Assembly (NCBI GenBank): GCA_030704615.1
Contig: CM060732.1
Location: 6,946,001 to 7,010,000 of the forward strand
Length of the DNA stretch: 64,000 nt
Direction: 5' to 3'
DNA from: Takakia lepidozioides
Lineage: Eukaryota > Streptophyta > Takakiopsida > Takakiales > Takakiaceae
The notes under the pieces were generated by a model. The model had not been told where the DNA came from and ran no database searches. It worked only from the letters and a program-made list of their open reading frames with translations. A program made the position numbers and the translations under genes. Shown piece by piece: positions 34,396 through 44,295 of this stretch; the first letter of the stretch is position 1, and each line of letters opens with the position of its first letter.

Positions 34396-36110
34396 TGGGA
34401 CTTATGCCGCCTGAAGGGCATGGCTCTCCTGAGAGAGACCTCACATCCAGACCGCGGCGGAAGTTGAAAGCTTTGTACTACGGACGACGGCCAATCTCTC
34501 GCATGGCCAAACTTAAGCTCCAGCAGGAGATTCCAGTGTCTTGCTCACAACCCGCGCTAACTGAAGCCGAGTACTCTCAGGCAAGCCACTTCTGCTTTCG
34601 CTTTGTTGTTTCGCTTTGTTTTTGCATCTTAATCCTGGCATCGCTGGAAGCGTATGGCTGCATCGCAAAAGCAGCAGCTGTTGCGAAGAATGATCAAGGT
34701 CTGAGTGGTTAAAAATTAAGGAAATCCATGCTGAGCTGAGAAGATGAAGTGCCTTCAAAACATTTCACCCTGTTTTCCCGTCTTATGGAATTCCTGATCA
34801 TTTGTTCATCGTGTTTCATATTACCGGTTGAGTGAACCTTAGATAGTTTGCAATGCGTGTGCAAAGCCGACAGCTCTGGAGAAGGCTGCTTGTGCATGTC
34901 ATTCTTAGGCATTGGTTGGATTTGTTTTCATTGTTGTTCCATGGCACTCCATACTTCCTAAACTTGTTTTGTTTTCATTGTTGTTCCACGATTGTTGCTA
35001 TGGTGGTTGCGCTGCTCGTTGCGATGCTGGTTTTGGCACCAATGTTGGTTCTGACGATTTTGGGAATGACAAAGTGACGACGAGCCCGGCACGCTGGTGG
35101 TATCGTCGACCGCTCCAACTCATCGCATGTTTGAATCGCCCAACTTGGGGCGAGAGGGCAAACTTCAACCTTTTGTTGGTGGACGGGAGGACCTGCAGCG
35201 AGGGTACGACAGAATAGGCATTGGGGAGGTTGGTGCAGGCGGCATGGCAGGTGAAGGGCGTGAGGACGTGAGGACAGCAGATCCGGCAATGGAGGTTGTT
35301 GATGCACATGCAGTAGGGCCCGCCCACGCAAAGAAGAAGAAGAAAGCTAAGCACATGCAATCCCCCGCGAGAGAGCCGTCACGGGCTGCGGAGGGGGGAG
35401 TGAGCAGTGCGCGCGAGGGTGTTCCTTCTCCTCAATCAAAGGTGGTCGTCCTGGAGGGCTCCCCTGCTGCTAGCCCTAGTAAGAAACAGAAAGCCCGTGA
35501 GAGGGCAAAAGAAAGGGCAAAAGAACAGGCGAGACAGAAGGCTAGCCAGGAGGAAAGAGAAAAGGCCACTGAAGAGGCCAGGGGTGCCCAAATGACAGAT
35601 GCCAATGTAAGCGAGGGACGCACAGAGACGGTGGATCCCTCCAAGACACCACAAAGAGGCAGTAACACACCGGTTACACCATCGCGGACAAGAGCAGCCC
35701 CCGCAATTACCCATACAGTGGAGAGTGGAGGAGAGGAAAGAACACCACAAAGAGCACGGATTGTGCAAGTTCGAGGTGAAGCCGGGGAGATGGCAGTAGA
35801 GCCAGGGAGAGTGCTCAAGGTGGTTTCGCCGGTGGTTCACCATGTTGAGGAGGACGACACCGAGCTTTCTGACCAGGATGACATCCTCCCGGACATCCCC
35901 AGGCCCCAAACTCGCAGCATACAGGCTGGATTTGGTGGTCCTGGTGGGCTGCCGGAGAACCCCTCTGCAGCAGACGTCATGTCGGAGGCGGATATGAAGT
36001 TGGCCGCTGCCAAGATGTTGGAGGCAACCCACAACAACATTGGCAGGGTGCTGGGGGGCATGGTGTACCCGGCCAAGCTTCGAATTGCGTCATATACAGG
36101 GCTGTTGGGG
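34396..36110 (+). pseudogene. N-terminal exons of ParB-methyltransferase gene, family 2
   Basis: The first exon (34,404-about 34,580) carries RPRRKLKALYYGRRPISRM, the family-2 form of the motif RRKLRKLYFGRRPMPKG. After 500 bp of intron-like sequence, a long open exon (about 35,097-36,085) encodes a charged linker: a KKKKKAK patch, a Lys/Glu/Arg helix (KARERAKERAKEQARQKA) and ELSDQDDILPDIPRP. It ends MSEADMKLAAAKMLEATHNN and VYPAKLRI, the lead-in to the ParB domain. The ParB exon itself resumes 2.9 kb away at 38,961. In between lie a MULE deletion derivative and an inverted block, so the gene is broken here. Confidence 0.7.
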
Positions 36111-36724
36111 ACTTCATTTGCCCGCCAAATGCACCTTCTATCCTGGCGCCTTCCACGAAACAATCCGCGAATCAGAGTGTGGGTACCTCAAAGAGAGAAG
36201 TCCGCAACGAAGTAAATCCAGAGCCGAACCCATCAATGAAGACGAGCGAGAACCGGGTTGTTCACAACCTGTCCGACTCAGACGAGGTCATGGAAGTTCC
36301 GAGATCGTCCTAGAGATCAGGCAAGTCCTCAATGGACGTCAGTGGACGAGGGAGTCATATTCCCAGCACGAGCACCGCAGTTCGATCCATTCTTGAAATT
36401 CTGCGAGGGCTTCACATGGAGGGACACCGCTCGGAGCTGGCCGGGCTGGACTACAGCAAGTTCGCAATTAAATCGGTTACATGCCTTCCCGCAGACGTCG
36501 ACGGTAATATCTTCTTTGAGTTCCCTCCTCGGGCGGCCTTGCGAGAGGGCCTTCGGGACACGCCATTGCTTCGAAGAGGCCAACATTTGGAATGGGATGT
36601 TCATACCCATCCAGTGAGACGAAGACTAAGGAGGAGTTTGTGCAGCTCGTTCACGCTCAATGCATCGGCGTTGAGCGTGAACGAGCTGCACAAACTCCTC
36701 CTTAGGGATTCCAGAAATCATTGA
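36111..36724 (+). pseudogene. Internally deleted MULE, family 2
   Basis: N-terminal transposase sequence (VHNLSDSDEVMEVP near 36,260; LEILRGLHMEGHRSELAGLD; FFEFPPR near 36,530) is fused directly to exon-2 sequence (RDTPLLRRGQHLEWDVHTHP) and then to the last codons (LSVNELHKLLLRDSRNH, stop at 36,724). The zinc-binding, DDE and SWIM parts are all missing. Compare the longer copy at 59,931-61,654. The second deletion joint is a perfect hairpin (36,628-36,703). Non-autonomous derivatives of this sort are common among MULEs. Confidence 0.8.
36628..36703. repeat. Perfect 33-bp inverted repeat with 10-nt loop
   Basis: Arms 36,628-36,660 and 36,671-36,703 are exact reverse complements, and the loop is TGCATCGGCG. 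The right arm is the normal coding sequence for LSVNELHKLLL; the left arm is an inverted copy of it, placed at the internal deletion joint. This looks like a fold-back or template-switch repair product. Confidence 0.97.
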
Positions 36725-37430
36725 TGGGGCAAAGAGAATCCTCCATATGGATATTTTCAATTGCATTTTCATGTATCAGACTTTTTTTTGCAGTGTAATG
36801 AAATGCACCCCAAAACTCCTGGAATGAGGCAATATTCCATTCAAACTGAGATCCAACAGAAGCAGTTGTGGGGCCATTTCTGGAAAAATGGCGCCGAATT
36901 TCTCTATTTAGGGCCGAAAACTGGCTAAGTCCCAACATGCACTGGTCTGGATGTGTCTGGAAAAATGGCGCCGAATTTCCAGTTACATGACCCATAACTG
37001 CCCAACATCTGTGCAATCCCCGGCACACCATGTACCGAAATTCGGCGCCACATTTCCAAATTTTGGGCTTACACACCTGTCATGAGGGGACCGATAGCAG
37101 CGGAATTCGGCACCATTTTTCGCCAAAGAGACCTATTACCGCGAAATACGTCGCGGATTTTTCCGGTTACGGACCCTATTACTGCGAAATTCAGCGCCAT
37201 TTTTGCACATGTCGCTGGGAATTGGCATGAGCGGAAGACGAAATATCATGAGCACAACTCTCAAAACTACAATTTTCCCTTCAAGGTGTTTTTTCTGACA
37301 CATTGCATTAAATTAATGTTTTATAATGTTTTTTATTTTCGAAATTTGTACTTCTGCTCATGAAAACCGATTGTCTTGCTACTCCGCTCATGCCGCTCAT
37401 GCCGCTCATGCTCATGAAATAGCTAACCTC
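36725..37430 (+). mobile_element. 3' region and terminus of the family-2 MULE derivative
   Basis: Nearly identical to 61,655-62,483. It contains five degenerate palindromes of the form GGAAAAATGGCGCCGAATTTC or its inverse (about 36,885, 36,960, 37,035, 37,100 and 37,187), each centred on GGCGCC or close to it. The terminal module has CATGAGCGGA (37,226-37,235), an AT-rich stretch, TCCGCTCATG (37,383-37,392), GCTCATG repeats, CTCATGAAATAG (to 37,422) and CTAACCTC. Confidence 0.75.
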
Positions 37431-38960
37431 CTAATGGACACCGAAGCAAGTCGGGCAGCATAAGTAGGAAGGATGTAGTCCCTTTCTGGACTAGGCATGA
37501 AATCCCCCCTGGCAAAAAAAGGCACGTTCCTCCTGCCCATGAACTCCGGTATAGACGTCCCTCCTGCAGTACTTGGCATTCTACATTAAGAACAAATCCA
37601 CTTCAAGAATGTCAATACCAGCAGAAGCAGAAAGGGTTTTCAATGAAATAAGAGAGCGAAGGGAGGTGCCTCATGAAATCTGGAGGCAACTTACAATGCG
37701 ACCACTCACTCGTAAACCGGGGGCTCCTCGGCCTCGATCCCAACTTGTTCCTCCCCCTGCTCCTTCTCGGATTTTTCCTCATCCTCCAAGGGTGCCTCTT
37801 CCTCTTTGGGCAGACATTCAGCCGCTGCATGTTCCGAGTTGTGGAGGGCAGTATCTGGCTCGAAGGCGAACACATGCCTGTCGGACAACGTCCCTGCCCA
37901 CATTGAAGCACCTGAGGAACAAAGCGGGCGGTTAATAGCTTGCGGCATGCAATTGCAATCGGGCTAGGGGACATACTGAGCACGTGAAGGCTTACCCGTG
38001 CCACATGTGAGGTCAAGAATCTGCCCTTGGACATCCGAGCACGTCTCCATGAGGGTTTGGATGAAAGCGGGGCTCCGGGTCTGGCTGTACCGCCACGGTT
38101 TGCCTGTCTTTGTGTTCTTCGGCATACTGGAGTGGGGCACATAGTTGTAGAGGACATCATAGGTAACAGGGTCCACAGCGGCATCAACAAGACGACCGTC
38201 GTTGCGGAATTTGAACGTAGACCCTCTCTTCACAAAGCAATATGCCTCAAACACCAATGTCTGCACATCCAACAAAAGAGGGGTCAACTCCGGGATCTAG
38301 TTTAGATACACCACAATATGAGGTGAATGCAATAGATTGATAACTTACACTTTGGCCCTCTGTTCGCAACCCCTGTGTATTGATGCAAAACCATTTTCTA
38401 GGGAGGACCGGGGTGACAATTTTCGGTGTCCATCTTGCCACCGCATTCTCTGTGCTCTTGTGGCAAGGACAACCACACATCCACCGTCATCAAGGAGCAT
38501 CCCCGCCAGCCCAAACCCGGCTTCCCAGTAGTCCTCAGTAAACCTGTTCCAGTTGGGCACACCATCCAGGCCCTCCAGCAGCTCCCCATCTGGAATGTCG
38601 AGGAGAATCATATCGCAAGCTCTCTCCACCTCAACCCCCCCCCCAGTGCTCTTGCAATCCGTGCTCACAGCTGTGAAGAATTCCATCATGGCTTCAAAAC
38701 CAGGGGTGTCTTTAGGCTCTGTACCGGCAGCCCTCTTCTTGGCTTTCCCCTTCTGCTCCGCCATAGACTTGTTGTGTGCCACCTTCTTCGCCCTGGCAGC
38801 GAGAGCGTCAAGGAAGCTCTCATTGACGCATTGGATGATGGTTGGAGGTTCTAGCTTTGGCCTGTGCGTAAACGTCACCGCCGAATACCGCCGTGTAGGC
38901 TCGCCCTCAAATGCCAACTTCTTGGCAGAGCCAATCCCACTCCGAACTGACTTGGGAACC
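37431..38960 (-). pseudogene. Permuted DNA-methyltransferase exons of the family-2 ParB gene (inverted block)
   Basis: Read right to left. IGSAKKLAF and a helical lead (QCVNESFLDALAARAKK) precede a motif-IV-like CDMILLDIPDG (38,585-38,617), the place of the DPPY/SPPY catalytic motif; then NWNRFTEDYWEAGFGLAGML and GGCVVVLATR. After an intron come LVFEAYCFVKRGS, WRYSQTRSPAFIQTLM and motif I LDLTCGTG (37,994-38,017). An 84-bp intron (37,912-37,995) splits the codon of the last glycine and rejoins as CGTGASMWAG. FEPD (37,853-37,864) is the acidic residue expected after motif I. Motif IV before motif I is the beta-type permuted order of amino-methyltransferases. A C-terminal acidic tail and an exon starting MPST follow to 37,435. 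The frame is open in each exon. Orientation is opposite to its neighbouring exons. Confidence 0.62.
37435..37722 (-). repeat. Left arm of a ~285-bp inverted repeat (partner 44,975-45,262)
   Basis: The minus strand here matches the plus strand of 44,975-45,262: the last coding bases before intron donor GTGAGT, the whole intron, and the MPST...FFARG exon up to CGGTGTCCATTAG. Two head-to-head copies of the same 3' part of the gene flank 7.3 kb. Confidence 0.88.
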
Positions 38961-40655
38961 CCCTTTGCCGCTTGGTGTCTTTGCAGGTGGTGAGACCTGC
39001 CCTCCCAGGCGATATCGACAAGCTGAAATTCTCTTTCCGGGATGGATATCGAATGGGGTCTGCCGCGTTTTACGTTTCCATTGAGAATGACCACGGAGCT
39101 TCCTGTGCCCACACTTCCGATGAGGTGGACAAATGGGGTCCCCATTGGCAAAGGCAAAATGAGGAGTTCGAGAGATCGATTGTTACTGATCCTCTTTTCC
39201 AGCACTTGTCCGGAAAGATCTTTTACGTGTGGGACGGCAATCATCGCCTCCTGGCATGGATGGAGCACATAGCCGAAGCCCACCCCAACGACCTCGATTG
39301 GCATTTCGCCGTGGAGTGTGTTGTGCTGAAGGTTGCGGGGCCCAAAGATCGCAGTCTTCTCAAAGCTTCAATGGCGGACATCAACTCGTAAGTTACAACG
39401 CCTCTTGCTTTTGGACCCATCCGATTGTAAGTCATTTCATTGCGAATCCTCATATTTGTTGTAAATTCCCATTTCAGAATTGTTTGATGGAAATGTGGCA
39501 TTGCAGGGTGACTGAGAATGCCTTCATTGCCATCAACTTGTCCCATATGCTCTTCCAAGTGAAGGATGTCGGGAAGCAGGGGGTGCAAGAGTTTGCCAAT
39601 TCGCTCAGTGCCGACCTCCTGCGCAAGTCGGAGGCAAAGGCAGACAGAACCTGGTATAGGCTGAGCATGGACGCCATGGTGGACTACATATTTCGGGTAA
39701 AGCTCCTGACTGTTTTGTTGAGCTAATCTGTCTCTCCTCCCCCAATAGAAGAAAAAGTGTTGAGCAGGATCTCTAATCTTATGTGCGCATTCTTGACAGA
39801 CAAAAATTCAGCAGGATTTGGCACATGCGCGGAGGTTCTACATGGAGTCAGAGGAGAAGAATCTAATCCTCCCGGCACTCGAATCGTATCTCAAAGCTGC
39901 GGAGGCCAGGGCCCGCATAAAGTACAAGTCGCGGATGGTAAAGTACGTGGCCATAGCTGATCCCGCCCTTGGTGCCGACTTTCTGGTGGAGGTGGGGAAG
40001 CACTACTCCCGCGCTCTGAAGCCCACGATGACATTGGAGAAGCTCCATCGTCTAGCCACATCCTGTGTGGATGCAACAGAAAATGTGATACATTCTTAAC
40101 CAAATTGTGGTGGCAACAACTCGTTTTTGTGGTGTTTGGCGCTTACGAATATGCTGGGTGGTTGGACAGACCCGGTGGCTCCAAATCTGGAATGGTTCCC
40201 AAAGTACAAGGGACATGTGGAGCTTCCCCAAACCGGACAAACTGTCTGACCCGACATTCGACATGTGGATGAACCGCATGACATGGTGGTTTCAGGTACT
40301 TTCCCACGCTTCGTTTGGCGCTTCTACTCTTGTAGGGGGTGGATTCATTGTATTTTTTCAGGAAGGCGATCTGATGGAGAATCTCCACAGATGACGACGA
40401 ATGCGCAAGAGCAGCTGGACACACAAGCACATCAGTTCAAGATGGAGATTTCTCCTGCAGCAGAGAGCCTACGCGACTATGTGACGAGGTACTTTCTGCT
40501 GTACAAAACCGACCTATTCTTTCGGGAGATACCCCATGCCCGCCGGAGCCACGAGTTCACCGACCAGCCGAACGCGGACAAAGCAGCAATGCGCCTTCTG
40601 TACAGGTACATACGCGATGCCTTCCTTTCAAGTCCTTGCATTTCAGGATGTTAGA
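38961..40655 (+). pseudogene. ParB-like domain and helical exons, family 2
   Basis: Starts PLCRLVSLQVVRPALPGD. The ParB/Srx-like domain has AFYVSIEND, FYVWDGNHRLLAWM (DGNHR 39,233-39,247), VECVVLKV and LLKASMADINS, ending at 39,387. Intron 39,388-39,506; helical exon 39,507-39,696 (VTENAFIAINLSHMLF, DRTWYRLSMD); intron 39,697-39,799; exon to about 40,098 (DLAHARRFYMESE, KHYSRALKPTM); then SFPKPDKLSDPTFD with WMNRMTWWFQ (about 40,220-40,295); then an exon from about 40,370 with AESLRDYVTRYFLLYKTDLF. G in the DGNHR motif matches the nucleotide-site glycine of ParB-family proteins. No stop in the ParB exons. Head-to-head with the methyltransferase block at 38,960. Confidence 0.7.
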
Positions 40656-40679
40656 GACCTCATGTGGCGCATAAAAATT

Positions 40680-41425
40680 GGTCCTTGGAAAAATGGCGCC
40701 GAATTTCTAGTCTAGGGCACCCAAAATGGCTAAGTCCCTAGAGTGGCTGGCACCACAAACCGAAATTCGGCGCCATTTTTCCAGTTCAAGGCCCAGTCAG
40801 TTCTGGGACATCGCCATTTTCGGGCCGGACCTGGGAAAATGGCGCCGAATTTCCAGTTCAGGGCTCCCAAAATGGCTAAGTCCCTAGGGTGGTTGGCACC
40901 GAAAACCGAAATTTGGCGCCATTTTTCCAATTCCAGGGCCAGTCAGTTCAGGGAATTAGGCATTTTCGGCCCGGACCTGGGAAAATGGCGCCGAATTTCC
41001 AGTTCAGGGCTCCCAAAATGGCTAAGTCCCTAGGGTGGCTGGCACCGAAAACCGAAATTCGGCGCCATTTTTCCAATTCCAGGGCCAGTCAGTTCAGGGA
41101 CTTAGGCATTTTCGGCCCGGACCTGGGAAAATGGCGCCGAATTTCAAGTTTAGGGCTCCCAAAATGGCTAAGTCCCTAGGGTGGCTGGCACCGAAAACCG
41201 AAATTCGGCGCCATTTTTCCAATTCCAGGGCCAGTCAGTTCAGGGACTTAGGCATTTTCGGCCCGAACCTGGGAAAATGGCGCCGAATTTCCAGTTCAGG
41301 GCTCCCAAAATGGCTGTCCCTAGCGTGGCTGGCACCGAAAACCGAAATTCGGCGCCATTTTTCCAGTTCTAGGCCCAGTCAGTTCTGCCCCAACCTGGGA
41401 AAATGGTGTCGAATTTCCAGTTCAG
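40680..41425 (+). repeat. 146-bp GGCGCC palindrome array, intronic, about five units
   Basis: The period is exactly 146 bp (repeated starts at 40,743, 40,889, 41,035, 41,181). Each unit holds GAAATTCGGCGCC followed by ATTTTTCC and, inverted, GGAAAATGGCGCC followed by GAATTTCC. GGCTAAGTCCCT and AGGGACTTAGGC form an outer inverted pair, so the whole unit is one large dyad. It sits in the intron between exons ending about 40,650 and starting about 41,426. The same unit recurs at 44,296-44,980. Confidence 0.93.
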
Positions 41426-41985
41426 GGACCTCATTCTGTGTTTTTCATGAATGCGGGTACTGCAAGCTCTCCCTTTTGGAGAAAGGTCATCTGTCTTTCG
41501 AGCCACTGGCATGGAGGAACCCTGGGGCTGACTCCATGTACACTGACGTTATTGTGACGGAGTGGCATCTGGAACATTTGCGTGATTGCCCTTGGTATGT
41601 GGACCTTCCGCCCGGCTCACTCGACCCATCCGAGTTTCAATTGAAGTTGGATGCTGAGGCCCGACGAAACCGGGCTCCGCTGCCTCCGCTGGGTCCAAAA
41701 GAGGCAAAAGCGCTTGCGAACTCTAGGATAGCGGCAGAGCTTGCTCAGGCAGGAATTCAGGAGAAATTGAATGAGAAGAATAAAGGCCAAAAGAAAAGGA
41801 CAAGGAAACAGGTGAGTACAGTAACACCCAAAAAACAGAAAACCATCGGGGCATCGGAGGAGGCGCAGGAGGGGACCCAAGGGAGTGACTCGGACGACGA
41901 CTTTGTTCAAGGTCCTGCGACTGTTGCTGCTGCTACCAAGTCACCGGTCGATCACACGGCAGATGTCCCCTCTGCACGGAAATGA
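41426..41985 (+). CDS. Central exon of the family-2 ParB-methyltransferase gene
   Basis: Reads FHECGYCKLSLLEKGHLSF, then WHLEHLRDCPWYVDLPPGSL and a long Ala/Glu/Lys helix (PLGPKEAKALANSRIAAELA). A basic stretch KGQKKRTRKQ and an acidic GSDSDDDF linker follow, ending at TGA 41,983-41,985. It corresponds to 13,073-12,640 of copy A (CPWYLDM; EEGDEEDSDGD), after which copy A runs into the methyltransferase. Here the expected next exon is absent, because the methyltransferase block lies inverted at 37,431-38,960. Confidence 0.65.
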
Positions 41986-42330
41986 AGCTCTATGCTCATG
42001 AGGAGGGCAGTACACTGTAGTGCTCGGGTTTTCCGCCATGGGAGATGTGCACACAAAACAGCCAGGATGGCGTGCGGGCAAGCTCCCTGGTAGAAGGGGG
42101 ATGCACCAATGGGAAGGAATGCGGTGCCGATTTGTCCGTGCGACGAAACCTGATCCAAATCCAGGGAGCCAACTATCTCAAAAATCCACAGTCAGAGTGT
42201 TAATGAACCTTGTCTCTGGAATGCGGCCCCTGGTCTTTGCGCAATAACTGCCAACGGTATGCAGTCAGAAAGTGGGGGGCCGCCCGGATGATGTCGGCTG
42301 AAGGGGAGAAGCCGGCACCGGGCCGTCACA
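41986..42330. other. Unassigned spacer
   Basis: About 345 bp with no gene. There is one degenerate palindrome (GGAATGCGGTGCCGATTTG, about 42,116) and otherwise nothing I recognise. Confidence 0.5.
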
Positions 42331-43160
42331 TTACTACCCCCGGATGGAAATTCGGCACCGAATATCCAACAAGGGCCGCCCAGTTGAAGTCGCCTCGGGC
42401 AGAGAGGCCGGCACCTGTCCGACAGAGAACATCCCCCGGATGGAAATTCAGAGCCGAATTTCCATCCGGGCCCCCCAAAGGAAGTCCCGTCGAGGAGTCA
42501 GGCCAAAAAACTGGCCGATATAAAAACCTCCCCGGATGGAAAAACGGCACCGAATTTCCATCCGGGGCCATTCGGATGCAGTCGGCCCGGGGGGAGAGGC
42601 CGGCACCTCGCCGTCACATTACAACCCCCGGATGGAAAATTGGCACCGAATATCCAACAGGGGACGCCCGGATGAAGTCGCCTCGGGCGGAGAGGCCGGC
42701 ACCTGTCCGACAGAGAGCATCCCCTCGATGGAAATTCGGTGCCGAATTTCCGTCCGGGCCCCCCCAAAGGAAGTCTTGTCGGGGGGCCAGGCCGAAAACT
42801 GGCCGACATAAAAACCTCCCCGAATGGAAAAACAACGCCGAATTTCCATCCGGGGCCGTTCGGATGCAGTCGGCTCGGGGGGAGAGGGCGGCACCTGGCC
42901 GTCAAATTACAACCCCCGGACGGAAATTCGGCACCGAATATCCAACAGAGGACGCCCGGATGAAGTCGCTTCGGGCGGGGAGGCCGGCACCTGTCCGACA
43001 GAGAGCATCTCCCGGATGGAAATTCGGCGCCGAATTTCCATCCGGGCCCCCCCAAAAGAAGTCGTGTCAGGGGGTCTGGCTGAAAACAGGCCGACATAAA
43101 AACCTCCCAGGATGGAAAAACGGCGCCGAATTTCCGTCCGGGGCCGTTCGGATTTCCCCC
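42331..43160 (+). repeat. 287-bp higher-order GGCGCC palindrome array, three units
   Basis: Units start at about 42,337, 42,624 and 42,912. Each contains three palindromes of the type GATGGAAATTCGG, two bases, CCGAATTTCCATC, set in GC-rich spacers (GAGGCCGGCACCTGTCCGAC, AAAACTGGCCGA). The palindrome arms differ from type 1 (TTCGG instead of TGCGG) but the frame GGAAAT-core-ATTTCC is shared. The long open frames on both strands here are artefacts. Confidence 0.93.
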
Positions 43161-43265
43161 TAGCAGTCGAGAATTCCCTGAAAAACGTGTCTGAAAGTGG
43201 ACTTCAGCCAAAAAACTAAAGGTTTAGTGTCTTTTTAGACCAAAAACCTAGCGGCCACGCTCAGA

Positions 43266-44295
43266 AATTACCTGCAGGATGGTAATTCGACGCTTCGACT
43301 TACCTGGCGGATGGAAATTCGGCGCCGAATTTCCATCCAGCAGCGATCCAAGGTACCTGCTGGATGGAAATTCGGCGCCGGATTTCCGTCCATCCGGGAT
43401 CCAAATTACCTGCAGGATGGAAATTCGGCAACCGGATCTCCATCCATCCGCTCTCCGAATTACCTGCATGACGGAAATTCGGCGCTCCGAGTTACCTGCA
43501 GGATGGAAATTCGGCGCCGGATTTCCATCCGGCTGCGCTCCGACTTAGCTGGCGGATGGAAATCCGGCGCCGGATTTCCATCCATCCGCCCTCCGAATTA
43601 CCTGCCTGATGGAAATTCGGCGCCGGATTTCCATCCGGCCGCGCTCCGACTTAACTGGCGGATGGAAATCCGGCGCCGGATTTCCATCCATCCGCCCTTC
43701 CTATTACCTGCATGACGGAAATTTGGCGAGCCGACTTAGCTGGCAGATGGAAATCCGGCGCCGGATTTCCATCCATCCGCTCTTCGAATTACCTGCATGA
43801 CGGAAATTTGCAGCGCCGACTTACTTGGAGGATGGAAATCCGGCGCCGGATTTCCATCCATCTGCGCTCCGAATTACCTGCATGATGGAAATTTTGCGCG
43901 CCGACCTACCTGGCGGATGGAAATCCGGCGCCGGATTTCCATCCATCCGCTCTTCGAATTACCTGCATGACGGAAATTTTGCGCGCCGACTTACCTGGAG
44001 GATGGAAATCCGTCGCCGGATTTCCATCCATCCGCGCTCCGAATTACCTGCATGACAGAAATTTTGTACCTGGCGGATGGAAATCATGCGCCGGATTTCC
44101 ATCCATCCGTTCACAAGTAACCTGCATGACAGAAATTTGCAGCGCCGACTTACCTGGAGGATGGAAATCCGGCGCCGAATTTCCATCCATCTGCTCTTCA
44201 AATTACCTACATGACGGAAATTTTGCGCGCCGACTTACCTGGCGGATGGAAATCCGGCGCTGGATTTCCATCCATCCGCTCTTCGAATTACCTGC
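43266..44295 (+). repeat. ~85-bp GGCGCC palindrome array
   Basis: About eleven units, each with GGATGGAAATCCGGCGCC and GGATTTCCATCC, alternating with a half-unit TACCTGCATGACGGAAATTT. Core arms are TCCGG here. Bases 43,161-43,265 between this and the previous array hold nothing I recognise. Confidence 0.93.

Noticed and set aside
40265-40654. Helical exons (DYVTRYF, WMNRMTWWF) as a captured retroviral-type gag
   Set aside because: A faint resemblance to Ty3 gag helices, but no zinc knuckle and the exons are conserved as part of the ParB gene in both families; not strong enough to call.
42210-43211. Long open frames on both strands (317 and 237 codons) in the 287-bp array
   Set aside because: They come from the repeat unit being free of stops; both strands are open at once and the translations are repetitive with no domain.
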